Both the position numbers and the translations under genes were made by a program. Under the pieces are notes generated by a model. That model was not told where the DNA came from. It worked only from the letters and a program-made list of their open reading frames with translations, and ran no database searches. Positions 7,069 to 15,667 of a DNA stretch of 64,000 bases are shown here, piece after piece. This DNA comes from Lachnospiraceae bacterium AC2031. GTDB lineage: Bacteria; Bacillota; Clostridia; Lachnospirales; Lachnospiraceae. The DNA is taken from positions 3,127,483 through 3,191,482 of the forward strand of contig JIAB01000001.1 in NCBI GenBank assembly GCA_000687975.1. Direction: 5' to 3'. The number at the start of each line of letters is the position of its first letter. Position 1 is the stretch's first letter.

Positions 7069-8811
7069 ATGCATTACAAGAATTTTAAGACGGCTGTTTA
7101 TTTGCCGGCGTGGATTATAGAGAGATTGGATTCTGATAAGCTCGCTTCGGACTATGAGTTCATGGAGAGATATATCGGTGTGGACAAGGTTTATATTGAG
7201 ACGCACCGTGACACTAAGGATATACCTATTGAAAAGATTCGGATGGCTAAGAAATTTCTGGAGTCTAAGGGTGTTGAGGTTGCAGGCGGTATAACTCTTA
7301 CTATATATGATATCGGTGATCGTGATGAAAAGCTCGATCGTCGTCTTTTTGGAACGTTCTGCTACACAGATCCTGTGTTTAGGGATAAGGTGAAGGAGAT
7401 AGTTGAGTTCACCGCAGGGATTTTTGATGAGATAATCCTTGATGATTATTTCTTTACTAATTGTTCCTGTGAGAAATGTATCAAGGCTAAGGGCGACCAT
7501 GACTGGCCAACTTTCCGCCGCGAACTGATGAATGATGTATCGAAGAATCTTATAGTTGATACAGCTAAGAAGATAAATCCAAATGTTAAAATGATCGTTA
7601 AGTATCCGAATTGGCGCGAGTCATTCCACTATACGGGTTATCTTCCAGATGATCAACAGGATATCTTCGATGGTACATATATTGGAACAGAGACTCGTAG
7701 TCCAAAGTATACAGATCAGCACCTGCCTGAGTACCTTAGTTATTCGCTTGTGCGTTACACAGAGAATTCCTGGCCTGACAGAGTTGGTGGTGGCTGGTTT
7801 GATACCTTCCAGTGTTGGTCTACAGATAGATATATGGAACAGGCTTATCTTACTGCGTTTGCTAAGGCTAAGGAGCTTATGTTCTTCCAGTGGGGAGACT
7901 TGGTAGATAATCGTTTTGTTGGAAGCATGCAGATTCAGCTGAACAAGATCGATGATATATTATCTCAGGTTGGAAAGCCTGTGGGTATTCCTGTATATAT
8001 TCCATATGCTTCAAGTGGTGAGAATCATGTGGAAATGCGACTGGGAATGCAGGGTATTCCGATCGAACCAACGCCTAACTTCCCTGATGTTAGTGCTAAA
8101 ATGCTACTAACTGAGAGTTCTGCAGCGGATAAGGATGTTGTGACGAAGCTTGAACAGTTTGTTCGAGCAGGTGGCGATGCCTTTATTACTACAGGATTCC
8201 TTGCTAAGAAAGGCGAGGAATTAAGAGCTGCTGGACTTACTGAAGCGTCAGTTTCTGGTCGAAAGATAAATGTCACGAGATTCCACATGACTCATTATAA
8301 TGAAGACTATATAGAAGATAGAAAGCCAATCACTTTCTCAGAAATAGTTCATGGGAACAATGAATCCTGGTCACTTCTGAATGGAGGAGATGGGGAATAC
8401 CATTTTTCATTGTTCCTAGTTAGTACATATGGAATGGGCCGCGTGTACATCGTTTCCATCCCAGACAATCCGGCCGATATCCGAAATATTCCATCGGAAG
8501 CTTTGGATGTTTTGAGAAGAGCGCTTAGAATGCCTGAGTTTGTGTCGGGACATGATTTTTCCGCTTTCACATACGACGATGACAGCATGCTTCTGTATCG
8601 CTACGTGAAAGATCCGGTTCGACCTGCAAAAGTAAAGGTGTTCACTACGGGTGAATATGACTATCTTATGGATATGGTGACCGGAGAGAAGATAGAGTCG
8701 AATTCGACTTGGATGTATGAAGAATTTGAGCTGAAGCGTTATCAGGTGGCTGAGGTTACCTTGGAGCCTGGAGTGTTCCGCCTGTTTAGATGGAAGAAAG
8801 AACGGGATTAA
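7069..8811 (+). CDS. putative glycoside-hydrolase-like protein, 580 aa
   Basis: The protein lacks a signal peptide and has features of a TIM-barrel glycosidase-like enzyme: alternating beta/alpha segments in residues 1-300 and an acidic strand end FDEIILDDYFFTNCSCEKC near residue 130. A second domain with an amidotransferase-like fold (LEQFVRAGGDAFITTGFL) and a C-terminal beta region follow. This order recalls GH42/beta-galactosidase-like families, but no catalytic pair can be assigned with confidence. The gene follows sfsA closely and has an AAAGGAG site, so the two are probably co-transcribed. Confidence 0.6.
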   Translation: MHYKNFKTAVYLPAWIIERLDSDKLASDYEFMERYIGVDKVYIETHRDTKDIPIEKIRMAKKFLESKGVEVAGGITLTIYDIGDRDEKLDRRLFGTFCYTDPVFRDKVKEIVEFTAGIFDEIILDDYFFTNCSCEKCIKAKGDHDWPTFRRELMNDVSKNLIVDTAKKINPNVKMIVKYPNWRESFHYTGYLPDDQQDIFDGTYIGTETRSPKYTDQHLPEYLSYSLVRYTENSWPDRVGGGWFDTFQCWSTDRYMEQAYLTAFAKAKELMFFQWGDLVDNRFVGSMQIQLNKIDDILSQVGKPVGIPVYIPYASSGENHVEMRLGMQGIPIEPTPNFPDVSAKMLLTESSAADKDVVTKLEQFVRAGGDAFITTGFLAKKGEELRAAGLTEASVSGRKINVTRFHMTHYNEDYIEDRKPITFSEIVHGNNESWSLLNGGDGEYHFSLFLVSTYGMGRVYIVSIPDNPADIRNIPSEALDVLRRALRMPEFVSGHDFSAFTYDDDSMLLYRYVKDPVRPAKVKVFTTGEYDYLMDMVTGEKIESNSTWMYEEFELKRYQVAEVTLEPGVFRLFRWKKERD

Positions 8812-8814
8812 TCT

Positions 8815-8922
8815 ATGAGACTGATATTTGTCCGACACGGCGAACCAGACTACATAAACGACACGCTAACGCCAAATGGAATTCAACAGGCCCAGAGTAC
8901 TTCGAAGCATATTATGATATGA
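8815..8922 (+). pseudogene. truncated histidine phosphatase (phosphoglycerate mutase-like)
   Basis: Thirty-five codons from ATG 8815 encode the unmistakable N-terminus of a histidine phosphatase, including the catalytic RHGE motif (FVRHGEPDY) and LTPNGIQQAQ, then hit a stop. Full members have about 170-220 residues. The rest of the gene is missing and the next gene begins 37 bases later, so this looks like a remnant left by a deletion. The start lies three bases after the preceding stop, in operon-like position. Confidence 0.85.
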
Positions 8923-8959
8923 TAAGTCGTGAGTTTGATAAATAGGAGGGTAAGTATTT

Positions 8960-9976
8960 ATGAAGAAACTGAAAAAACTTGTTGCCATACTGCTGATGGC
9001 CTTTTGTCTTTCTACTCTGACGGGATGTATCCGTTTTTCCACAACCGTCGAAGTCAAATGGAATGGCAAGGCGGACGTCACTATGATCATGGCTTCCATG
9101 GATGCGTCAGGTGCAACAGGTTCAGATAATCTTAACCTTAGTGATGACAGTGATGAGGATACAGAAAAACTTAAGAAGCAGTACGAAGACGATGGCTGGG
9201 AGTACCACGAGTATAAGGAAGATGGTTACAAGGGCTATAAGCTTATTAAGAAAGATGTGGACCTTAAGGAACTCGCGGGCGAAATGGAAAGCAGCGACAG
9301 TTCTGAACTCGACATGGATACTGACAAGTTAAAGGTTGAGAAGACAGGTCTTGGCAAATATAAGGTGACTTGGGATGTTTCTGACAGCGAGAGCGTTGAA
9401 GAAGGCGAGGACTACAGTGGCTACCTTAAGTCATCAGGCGGTTACGCTAAGTTTGTTCTCAAACTTCCTCAGAAAGCGATTAGCAGCAACGCTCATAAGG
9501 TTTCTGACGATGGTAAGACACTTACATGGAACCTTTTCGATGTTACATCTGATGATCCAATCGAGGTTGAGTTCAGCCTCATCAACTGGAGACTTATCAT
9601 TGGAATCATTGCTGGTATAATTGTTGCTGCTGTAGTAGTTGTGTTCATCATAGTTTTAAAGAAATTGAAGTCAAATGCACCAGCAGGCGGTCCTGGACCT
9701 ATGGGACCACAGGACGGCTACCCTGGCTACAATCAGGGCTATGATCAAGGTCAGGGAAGTCAAGGTGGCTATACATACGACCAACAGTATTCTCAGCAGG
9801 GTGGATACACTCAGCCTGGAACTGGATATTCTCCAGACCAGACACAGGGATATGGATATGATCAGCAGTACACCCAGCAGGGTTATACCCAGCAAGGCGG
9901 TGGCTATGATCAGCAGTATACTCAACAGTATCCTCAGCAGGGTTACACCCAGCAGGGACCATATGATCAGCAATGA
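8960..9976 (+). CDS. LppM-like lipoprotein with C-terminal membrane anchor
   Basis: The 338-residue product has a lipoprotein signal with lipobox LTGC near residue 22, so the mature chain should be lipid-anchored outside the membrane. The extracellular part resembles the LppM/DUF3153 type: a beta-rich domain interrupted by an acidic segment. A transmembrane helix near residues 213-236 is followed by a long Gly/Gln/Tyr-rich tail with QQYTQQGYTQQ units, which would face the cytoplasm. The ATG is preceded by AGGAGGGTAAG. The role is not known. Confidence 0.78.
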   Translation: MKKLKKLVAILLMAFCLSTLTGCIRFSTTVEVKWNGKADVTMIMASMDASGATGSDNLNLSDDSDEDTEKLKKQYEDDGWEYHEYKEDGYKGYKLIKKDVDLKELAGEMESSDSSELDMDTDKLKVEKTGLGKYKVTWDVSDSESVEEGEDYSGYLKSSGGYAKFVLKLPQKAISSNAHKVSDDGKTLTWNLFDVTSDDPIEVEFSLINWRLIIGIIAGIIVAAVVVVFIIVLKKLKSNAPAGGPGPMGPQDGYPGYNQGYDQGQGSQGGYTYDQQYSQQGGYTQPGTGYSPDQTQGYGYDQQYTQQGYTQQGGGYDQQYTQQYPQQGYTQQGPYDQQ

Positions 9977-10008
9977 GTCAAAAGGCGAGAGAGCCAAATC
10001 GACTCATT
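9972..10008 (+). repeat. family C palindromic repeat (AATGAGTC...GACTCATT)
   Basis: The arms AATGAGTC at 9972-9979 and GACTCATT at 10001-10008 enclose an inner GGC-GAGAGA-GCC hairpin. The repeat overlaps the stop codon of the lipoprotein gene. Further copies lie at 11027 and 43100. Confidence 0.8.
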
Positions 10009-10030
10009 AATAAAATAAAGAGATGGGAAA

Positions 10031-11026
10031 ATGGTGAAGATTAGAAGATTTATGAAGGCGACTGCGACAATGGCGGCGCTGTCTGTTATAATAAGTGGTT
10101 GTGGGCATGCGGAAAGCTTTTCGGTTTACGATGTTCCTACAGTTGCAACTACAGAGGCTACAACAGAAGAGGTTTCAACTACTGCAACAACTGAAGCAAC
10201 CACAGAAAAATCCAAAACAGAAGATAAAGACAAGGATAAAGATGAAGCAACTTCATCGGATGCTACTAATAAAGATGCATCTAATGATTCTTCAGATGAT
10301 AAGACATCCGATGATACTTCTAAAGAAACTTCTGACGATCATACATACCAGTATGATCCAAGCGAAGTAAAGTTAGATCCTCAGGGAGAGCCTCTCAGTG
10401 ATGCTCAGGATTTTGTTCTTTTAACTGATGAGATTCCAGATGCTGTACTGGAAATCAGATATTATACTGATTACAACTTCGTAGGTACAAGGGTAAATGG
10501 TTACGAAGAGCCTGTGGCACTTATGACAAAAGAAGCAGCCAGCGCTCTTAAAGAAGTAAATGAGGATTTAAAGGCTCAGGGTTATCGAATCAAGATATAC
10601 GATGCTTATAGACCGCAGACCGCAGTGAACCATTTTGTTTCGTGGGCTAGTGATTCGGCAGATACAAAGATGAAGGAATATTTTTATCCAGATCTTGATA
10701 AGTCTGTGTTGATTCCTCAGGGTTATATAGGTCAACATTCAGGACATAGTCGAGGTAGTACTGTGGACTTGACTCTTGTGTTTGATGAAACTGGCGAAGA
10801 GGTGGATATGGGAGGAACCTTCGATTTCTTTGGTACTGTGTCACATCCGGACTATACAGGAATTACAGAAGAGCAGTACGCAAATCGAATGATCCTGCGA
10901 AATGCCATGACAGCACACGGATTTAAACCACTGTCCACCGAGTGGTGGCATTTCTCTTTGCAGAGCGAGCCATACCCAAACACATATTTCGACTTCCCGG
11001 TTAATTCAGACTCGGTCGGACGCTAA
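10031..11026 (+). CDS. VanX/DdpX-type D-Ala-D-Ala dipeptidase lipoprotein
   Basis: The 331-residue product begins with a lipoprotein signal (lipobox ISGC) and a long Thr/Ser/Asp/Lys-rich linker to about residue 115. A peptidase M15D domain follows: the zinc motif SGHSRGSTVD has His239 and Asp246, and EWWH at 304-307 supplies the catalytic Glu and a third zinc ligand. The reaction expected is hydrolysis of D-Ala-D-Ala dipeptide at the cell surface. No vanH, vanA or van regulator is present, so cell-wall recycling rather than glycopeptide resistance is more likely. The gene is framed on both sides by family C repeats. Confidence 0.87.
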   Translation: MVKIRRFMKATATMAALSVIISGCGHAESFSVYDVPTVATTEATTEEVSTTATTEATTEKSKTEDKDKDKDEATSSDATNKDASNDSSDDKTSDDTSKETSDDHTYQYDPSEVKLDPQGEPLSDAQDFVLLTDEIPDAVLEIRYYTDYNFVGTRVNGYEEPVALMTKEAASALKEVNEDLKAQGYRIKIYDAYRPQTAVNHFVSWASDSADTKMKEYFYPDLDKSVLIPQGYIGQHSGHSRGSTVDLTLVFDETGEEVDMGGTFDFFGTVSHPDYTGITEEQYANRMILRNAMTAHGFKPLSTEWWHFSLQSEPYPNTYFDFPVNSDSVGR

Positions 11027-11063
11027 AATGAGTCAAAGTGGCTCTCTCGCCAATCGACTCATT
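11027..11063 (+). repeat. family C palindromic repeat
   Basis: The arms AATGAGTC (11027-11034) and GACTCATT (11056-11063) enclose TGGC-TCTCTC-GCCA. The repeat begins with the base after the dipeptidase stop codon. Its ATG creates a false upstream start for the next gene. Confidence 0.8.
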
Positions 11064-11075
11064 GTGGAGGAAATG

Positions 11076-11369
11076 ATGGATAGTGATTTTAAGAGAGAAT
11101 GGACGCGTGAAAAGGACAGCTTGATGAGGGCTATAAAGTCTCTTGGTTTCCCAGAGGAGCTGGGTGAAGCGGTAGCCAAGAATCTTGGTAGTCCAAAGGC
11201 TATGAATAGAATGACTGTGTATCTTGAGAATGTGCAGCCTAAGACGCCAGAGCTTGTAGTAGATGAGATGCTGGCAATCCTCAGTGATATTGAGGCTTGG
11301 CGAACCAAGAAAGACAGCATCGAAGCCAACGCACGCTACAACGAAGTATTAAATGAAGGTTTATTTTAG
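11076..11369 (+). CDS. small helical protein, 97 aa
   Basis: I place the start at ATG 11076, five bases after GGAGG at 11066-11070; the longer frame from 11028 begins inside a palindromic repeat. The product is helical and charged, with EELGEAVAKNLGSPKAMNRMTVYLEN, which resembles small hypothetical proteins of Lachnospiraceae. It is followed after 11 bases by a small membrane protein gene. No function can be assigned. Confidence 0.65.
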   Translation: MDSDFKREWTREKDSLMRAIKSLGFPEELGEAVAKNLGSPKAMNRMTVYLENVQPKTPELVVDEMLAILSDIEAWRTKKDSIEANARYNEVLNEGLF

Positions 11370-11380
11370 GGGGATTTGTT

Positions 11381-11680
11381 ATGGATTGGTTAATTTATGT
11401 AATTGCATTTTTCGCAGCTATATGTGTGGGAATTACAGTTCTCGTAAAGAAGCTTGGTGTGAAGAAGTCGCCGTATTTGATATTTGGCATTGTTGATGTG
11501 GTGCTAGGTATTTTGATCCTGATCTTCGCACTGATCGATTTTAAGGTTTCGGTGGGCGAATTCGCTGGATTCTTTGGTCAGCTGGCTCTTATTTTTGGCG
11601 AGCCGATCGTCGGCGGGCTTCTTATAATCGACATCATCGTGTGGCTTGTGAACCGCAAAAAGCAAAATATTACACTATAA
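11381..11680 (+). CDS. small membrane protein, 99 aa
   Basis: The product has three hydrophobic segments (about residues 3-24, 31-50 and 60-90) and a short basic C-terminus. It starts at an ATG behind AGGGGGATTTG, 11 bases after the preceding gene, and is likely in one operon with it and the DUF4317 gene after it. The family is not recognised. Confidence 0.65.
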   Translation: MDWLIYVIAFFAAICVGITVLVKKLGVKKSPYLIFGIVDVVLGILILIFALIDFKVSVGEFAGFFGQLALIFGEPIVGGLLIIDIIVWLVNRKKQNITL

Positions 11681-11695
11681 ATAAAGGACACTAAA

Positions 11696-12946
11696 ATGAC
11701 TAAGAAAGAAATTAACGAGATCAAATCTCTTTTTGACACTATTCAGGACTGCAACATCCTGAAGCTGGCCGGCTGCTATGTCAACGGCGAGAAGACGAAG
11801 GTGAAGACCTTCAGCGATTCATTCTACAACCTGCCTGAGGAGGAGATGTACAAGTACCTGGAGATTTTCCGTCGTACGCTGTCGGGTACTCCTGGCAAGA
11901 ATCTTGTAGACATGAGCTTCGTAGATCAGGAGGCGTCAAATGACATTTCCGGCAAAGGCCTTCTGCAGAAACTGCGCAAGTCTGAGTTAAATGACGAAGC
12001 TACTCTGAATGCTTTCTACGATAAGGTTATCGAGAATTATAACTACGTTGGTAATTATCTGATTCTTCTGATCCATCAGGCTTATGATATTCCTGGTGTA
12101 ACAACTGACGGAATCGAGATGGACGATGCATCTGACGAGATCTATAGCTACATTCTTTGCAGCATCTGTCCTATGAAGCTGACCAAGCCTGGTCTTGGTT
12201 TCGATGACGACCTTGGCGAGATTCATACACTGCGTCAGATCTTCGCGGTCGAGCTTCCTGACACAGGTTTTCTGTACCCAGCCTTCAACGAGCGTAGTTC
12301 TGACGATAGCGCCATTCTTTATTCAACTCGAAAGACAGACATTCTTCAGGATGCATTTATCGAGAAGGTGCTTGATGTTTCCGCCACACTTCCTGCAAAG
12401 CAGCAGAAGGAGGGCTTCAACGAGCTTGTAACTACAGTTCTGGGCCGCGACTCAAGCTTCGAGACTGTGCTTTCAATTCAGGAGAATCTGAAGAACACTG
12501 TAAAAGAAAAGAAGAACGAAGCGGCAGGCGAGCCTCTGTTCCTGGATAAAGAGACCATGCGAAATGTCTTCGCCAGCAGTGGTGTTTCCGAAGAAAAACT
12601 CCAAGTTTTCGACAAGAAGTTCGACGAGCAATTTGACATGAAGCTTCTTCATGAGCGTCAGGTCGAGCAAGAAATCGCCAGTGGTGATCTGGAGGTTGAA
12701 GGAACCACAACAAGCAATTATGTTCCGAATATAAAAGTAGAAGAGAAACTCTTTGCTGATAACGTTGCGCCAGTTCGTAACTTTGAAGTACGTAATAAGA
12801 ACATGGTGCTTCGCGTCAGCAGTAAACATACAGATATCATTGACACCCGTATCATTGACGGAAAGAAATGTCTTGTTATCGAGCTTACCGATGACCTTAC
12901 TGTCAATGGTATCCCAGTCGATGGCTATAATCCAGACGAAGAGTAA
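11696..12946 (+). CDS. DUF4317 domain protein
   Basis: The 416-residue product matches the DUF4317 family in length and in landmark stretches such as MTKKEINEIKSLF at the start, the conserved ILKLAGCYV and the ICPMKLTKPGLGF region near residue 155. The family is found in clostridia and has no known function. It is soluble, with no signal or membrane segment. The codon use is richer in GC than that of the first genes in the window. The ATG follows AAAGGACACT. It is the last gene of the 11.0-12.9 kb group. Confidence 0.87.
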   Translation: MTKKEINEIKSLFDTIQDCNILKLAGCYVNGEKTKVKTFSDSFYNLPEEEMYKYLEIFRRTLSGTPGKNLVDMSFVDQEASNDISGKGLLQKLRKSELNDEATLNAFYDKVIENYNYVGNYLILLIHQAYDIPGVTTDGIEMDDASDEIYSYILCSICPMKLTKPGLGFDDDLGEIHTLRQIFAVELPDTGFLYPAFNERSSDDSAILYSTRKTDILQDAFIEKVLDVSATLPAKQQKEGFNELVTTVLGRDSSFETVLSIQENLKNTVKEKKNEAAGEPLFLDKETMRNVFASSGVSEEKLQVFDKKFDEQFDMKLLHERQVEQEIASGDLEVEGTTTSNYVPNIKVEEKLFADNVAPVRNFEVRNKNMVLRVSSKHTDIIDTRIIDGKKCLVIELTDDLTVNGIPVDGYNPDEE

Positions 12947-13013
12947 CATTTGAATATAAGATTATTAATAAATAAGGTGTAAAACGTATAAAGAATTATT
13001 TAAGGAGAAAATT

Positions 13014-13316
13014 ATGGTTAAGCATGTTATATTATGGCAGTTAAAGGATGAACTTTCAGCAGAAGAAAAGGCTAGCGTAAAGGCTGATATCAAGGCGGGT
13101 CTTGAAGGACTTGCTGGACAGATTCCTGGACTTATTGACATTCACGTTCAGACAGAATGTCTCGAGTCATCAAATGCAGACTTAATGCTTGATTCTTCAT
13201 TTGAAGACGAAGCATCACTTAAGGGTTACGCTGTACATCCAGCGCACGTAGCTGTGGCTGACGGCGTGGTACGACCAAACACCAAGTCACGCGTCTGCCT
13301 CGATTTCAACAAATAG
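13014..13316 (+). CDS. Dabb (stress-responsive A/B barrel) protein
   Basis: The 100-residue product has the Dabb signature: VKHVILWQLKDE at the start, a helix, an IPGLIDIHV strand and GYAVHPAHVAVAD near residue 75. Dabb proteins form dimeric alpha-beta barrels; some are plant stress proteins and others enzymes, and bacterial members are mostly uncharacterised. The ATG is behind AAGGAGAAAA. A large palindrome begins nine bases after the stop codon. Confidence 0.9.
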   Translation: MVKHVILWQLKDELSAEEKASVKADIKAGLEGLAGQIPGLIDIHVQTECLESSNADLMLDSSFEDEASLKGYAVHPAHVAVADGVVRPNTKSRVCLDFNK

Positions 13317-13324
13317 TGCGATGA

Positions 13325-13455
13325 GTTCATGGTGCAGTGGGGACAGTCCCTACTTGCACCGCTAGGTGCAAGAGGGTCTGTCCCCACTGCACCATGAACC
13401 ATGTAGGTGCAAGAGGGTCTGTCCCCATTGCACCGAGGTCTGTCCCTACCTGCAC
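13325..13455 (+). repeat. family B repeat cluster with 35-bp hairpin
   Basis: A left arm at 13325-13360 (GTTCATGGTGCAGTGGGGAC...) pairs with a right arm at 13365-13399 over about 35 bases with a loop of only four. A second degenerate unit with GGTGCAAGAGGGTCTGTCCCC and a third with GAGGTCTGTCCCTACCTGC follow up to 13455. The stretch 13317-13593 holds no gene other than this repeat cluster and the leader of the next gene. Confidence 0.85.
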
Positions 13456-13593
13456 CATGCACATTCACGACACGAATCAGTCCATTTACAACAGAATCCC
13501 AACTGTGATTCAAAATATCCTGTATTATCCAATCATAGATAACGGAAAGAGGTCCATTGGGACCAGCAATGAGAAGGATAAGGAGAGAGAATC

Positions 13594-14247
13594 ATGGAAT
13601 ATGTAAAGGGATGCGATGTTATAGTAATGACAGGTTATACAACCAGAAAGTTCGATAGTGGAAAGATGGTAATTGCTGACGGTCTTGATATCAGTGTTGA
13701 AGATTTTAAGGCAATGGTTGAGACGGCAAATGGTAATTTCATCAACCCTCAGGGTATCGAACAGAAAGGCGTTCAGGCAGGTCTTGTTTACGCTCTCTTT
13801 AAGAAGGTCGATAAGCAGAAGGTAATGCTTGGCTATTGCTACATCGAGCGAGTTGGCGGCGTTCCTACAGATAAGACTGGCCTTGCTAAGATGTTTGCAA
13901 ATTCAACTGATACATATCGTCTTGCTATCAGAGACTTCGTTGCTGGTTTTGAGAAGGAAGAACAGTATTTCGATGATAATATCGTCAGCCATCTCAAGAG
14001 CTGTGTAGGTCTTGGACAGGTAATGGCTGCTGAGTACGGAAGAATTGATGTAGTAAGGAACGAAAAGAATAAAGTTCTTGCAATTGCACTGAAACTTGGC
14101 TACTTTGTGTTCATGGCTATAGTATGGTCTTGGATTTTTGATAACATTGGCGTTGGAATACTTTTTGGTTTTACCATGTCCCTCAGCTTTAATACCATTA
14201 TTGGACGCGTTAAAGCTAAGGAGAAAGGAAGTCTTCAGGCTGGTTAA
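13594..14247 (+). CDS. hypothetical protein with C-terminal membrane segments, 217 aa
   Basis: The gene starts with ATG behind AAGGAGAGAGAATC. The product has a soluble alpha/beta N-terminal part of about 150 residues (including VMLGYCYIERVGG) and two hydrophobic helices at about 158-200, ending in a short basic tail. It may be anchored to the membrane with the soluble part inside. I do not recognise the family. It is 15 bases ahead of the dehydrogenase gene and probably in one operon with it. Confidence 0.6.
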   Translation: MEYVKGCDVIVMTGYTTRKFDSGKMVIADGLDISVEDFKAMVETANGNFINPQGIEQKGVQAGLVYALFKKVDKQKVMLGYCYIERVGGVPTDKTGLAKMFANSTDTYRLAIRDFVAGFEKEEQYFDDNIVSHLKSCVGLGQVMAAEYGRIDVVRNEKNKVLAIALKLGYFVFMAIVWSWIFDNIGVGILFGFTMSLSFNTIIGRVKAKEKGSLQAG

Positions 14248-14262
14248 TTAAAGGATTATATA

Positions 14263-15255
14263 ATGAAATTAGTAGTACTTGGTAAAGTTATAAAAGATAA
14301 ACAAAAAGCTATGATCGACGCAGCTGCTTCCAAAGCCTGCGTCGATGTTTGCTATGTAGAATCAGAGGATGCAATCCCAGCTGATTTCGCAGATGCTGAG
14401 ATTCTCTATGGCCTTGGTGTTAATACGGCAAGGACGAGCAAGAATCTCAAATGGCTCGCTGTCACGTCTGCAGGCGTCGATTTCCTGCTGTATCCAGACA
14501 GCTTCGCAAATTCAGACTGCATCCTAACTAACTCAACTGGTGCGTACGGCGTAACTATCGCCGAGCACATCATCACAGTGTCCCTATTCATGATGCGTAA
14601 GCTTGTCTATACCTATGGTAAGACTCTCCAGCACCAGTGGAGCGAGATGCAACCTCAGAAGTCCCTGAAGGATTGTCGCATCACAGTTCTTGGAACAGGT
14701 GACATCGGTACCTGTTTTGCTAAACGTGCCCAGGCTTTCGAGCCAACAACCATTATCGGGCTTAACCGAAGCGGCACTGATAAGATCATTAATACTGGAA
14801 GCACCAAATGTAATCTCACCGATTATTTTGACGAAATCCGTCCAATATCCGACCTGGACGGTATCCTGCCCAATACGGATCTTCTTGTTATGTGCCTTCC
14901 TGGTACACCTGAAACAGAAAACATCCTGAATAAAGAACGAATTGCCTTACTTCCAGAAGAAGCGTATGTTGTAAATGTAGGAAGAGGCAACGCCATAGAT
15001 GAAGAAGCTCTTGCTGACAGCCTCGATGCTGGAAAACTTGCAGGTGCAGCACTTGATGTCTTTAGGACAGAACCACTTCCGGCAGATAGCAGACTTTGGA
15101 CTACAAATAACCTGTTTATCACTCCACATGTGGCGGGAAACCAAACCCTGGAACACACTTTGAACCGTAACGTAGAACTTTTCTGCGAGAACCTCATCCG
15201 ATACGCCAATGGCGAACCCCTCCGTAACCAGATCGACCGCACTAAAGGCTACTAA
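14263..15255 (+). CDS. D-2-hydroxyacid dehydrogenase family protein
   Basis: The 330-residue product has the standard two-domain layout. The NAD-binding motif GTGDIGTCFAKRA starts near residue 144. The catalytic signature regions follow: LLVMCLPGTPETENI, VNVGRGNAIDEEAL with the conserved Arg, DVFRTEPLP with the Glu, and ITPHVAGN with the catalytic His. The likely reaction is NAD(P)H-dependent interconversion of a 2-keto acid and a D-2-hydroxy acid; the substrate cannot be read from the sequence. It is followed ten bases later by a long palindromic repeat. Confidence 0.9.
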   Translation: MKLVVLGKVIKDKQKAMIDAAASKACVDVCYVESEDAIPADFADAEILYGLGVNTARTSKNLKWLAVTSAGVDFLLYPDSFANSDCILTNSTGAYGVTIAEHIITVSLFMMRKLVYTYGKTLQHQWSEMQPQKSLKDCRITVLGTGDIGTCFAKRAQAFEPTTIIGLNRSGTDKIINTGSTKCNLTDYFDEIRPISDLDGILPNTDLLVMCLPGTPETENILNKERIALLPEEAYVVNVGRGNAIDEEALADSLDAGKLAGAALDVFRTEPLPADSRLWTTNNLFITPHVAGNQTLEHTLNRNVELFCENLIRYANGEPLRNQIDRTKGY

Positions 15256-15264
15256 GATGCAATT

Positions 15265-15398
15265 GGTCATGGTGCGGTTGGGGTCAGACCCTACTTGCAC
15301 CGTTAGGTGCAAGAGGGTCTGACCCCACTGCACCATGACCTAGATGCAATGGGGTCCGTCCCCACTGCACTGAGGTCTGTCCCCAACTGCACTTTTTT
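15265..15398 (+). repeat. family B repeat: long hairpin plus compact unit with T-run
   Basis: The left arm at 15265-15301 pairs with the right arm at 15306-15340. It has the same architecture as the 13325 copy, but with paired changes in both arms (GGGGTCAG/CTGACCCC here, GGGGACAG/CTGTCCCC there). A compact unit at 15345-15392 (TGCAATGGGGTCCGTCCCC...CCCCAACTGCAC) ends in TTTTTT and may act as a terminator for the dehydrogenase gene. Confidence 0.85.
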
Positions 15399-15414
15399 AT
15401 AGAATAGGAGAAAA

Positions 15415-15594
15415 ATGATGTTCGAAAGAATTGACTATATTGTTGAACGTATAGATGGCGACTACGCCTACTTAAAGAATGTATCAGAACCAGAAGAAGA
15501 ACTTAAATGCGTAGCAAGAGCGTTACTCCCTGAGTCAATCTCTGAAGGAACCCGCCTTGCCTACGAAATGTTCCAATACAGCATAGCAGAGTAG
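15415..15594 (+). CDS. DUF3006-like small protein, 59 aa
   Basis: A 59-residue frame with ATG at 15415 (or 15418) behind TAGGAGAAAA encodes a protein with the pattern YIVERIDGDYAYLKN, then LLPESISEGTRLAYE. This matches DUF3006, a family of small proteins with a short beta-rich fold and no known function. The gene lies between two family B repeats and is complete, with a stop at 15592-15594 that touches the next repeat. Confidence 0.78.
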   Translation: MMFERIDYIVERIDGDYAYLKNVSEPEEELKCVARALLPESISEGTRLAYEMFQYSIAE

Positions 15595-15643
15595 GTGCAA
15601 TGGGGTCTGTCCCCACTGCACTGAGGTCTGTCCCCAACTGCAC
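15595..15643 (+). repeat. family B compact repeat
   Basis: The unit GTGCAATGGGGTCTGTCCCC ... CCCCAACTGCAC begins with the base after the stop codon of the DUF3006 gene. One left arm can pair with either of two right arms, so two alternative hairpins are possible. Confidence 0.82.
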
Positions 15644-15667
15644 ATTCTGTATAACTATGGTGAAAAT

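Noticed and set aside
11028..11075. Longer N-terminus for the 97-aa gene, beginning MSQSGSLANRLI
   Set aside because: These codons lie inside a family C palindrome. The same kind of false start (MSQNGSEPNRLI) appears at 43101 before the MreB-like gene. Good ribosome binding sites support the internal starts.
13325..13455. Repeat cluster resembling a small CRISPR array
   Set aside because: The units are palindromic, unequal in length and have no regular unique spacers, and there are no cas genes.
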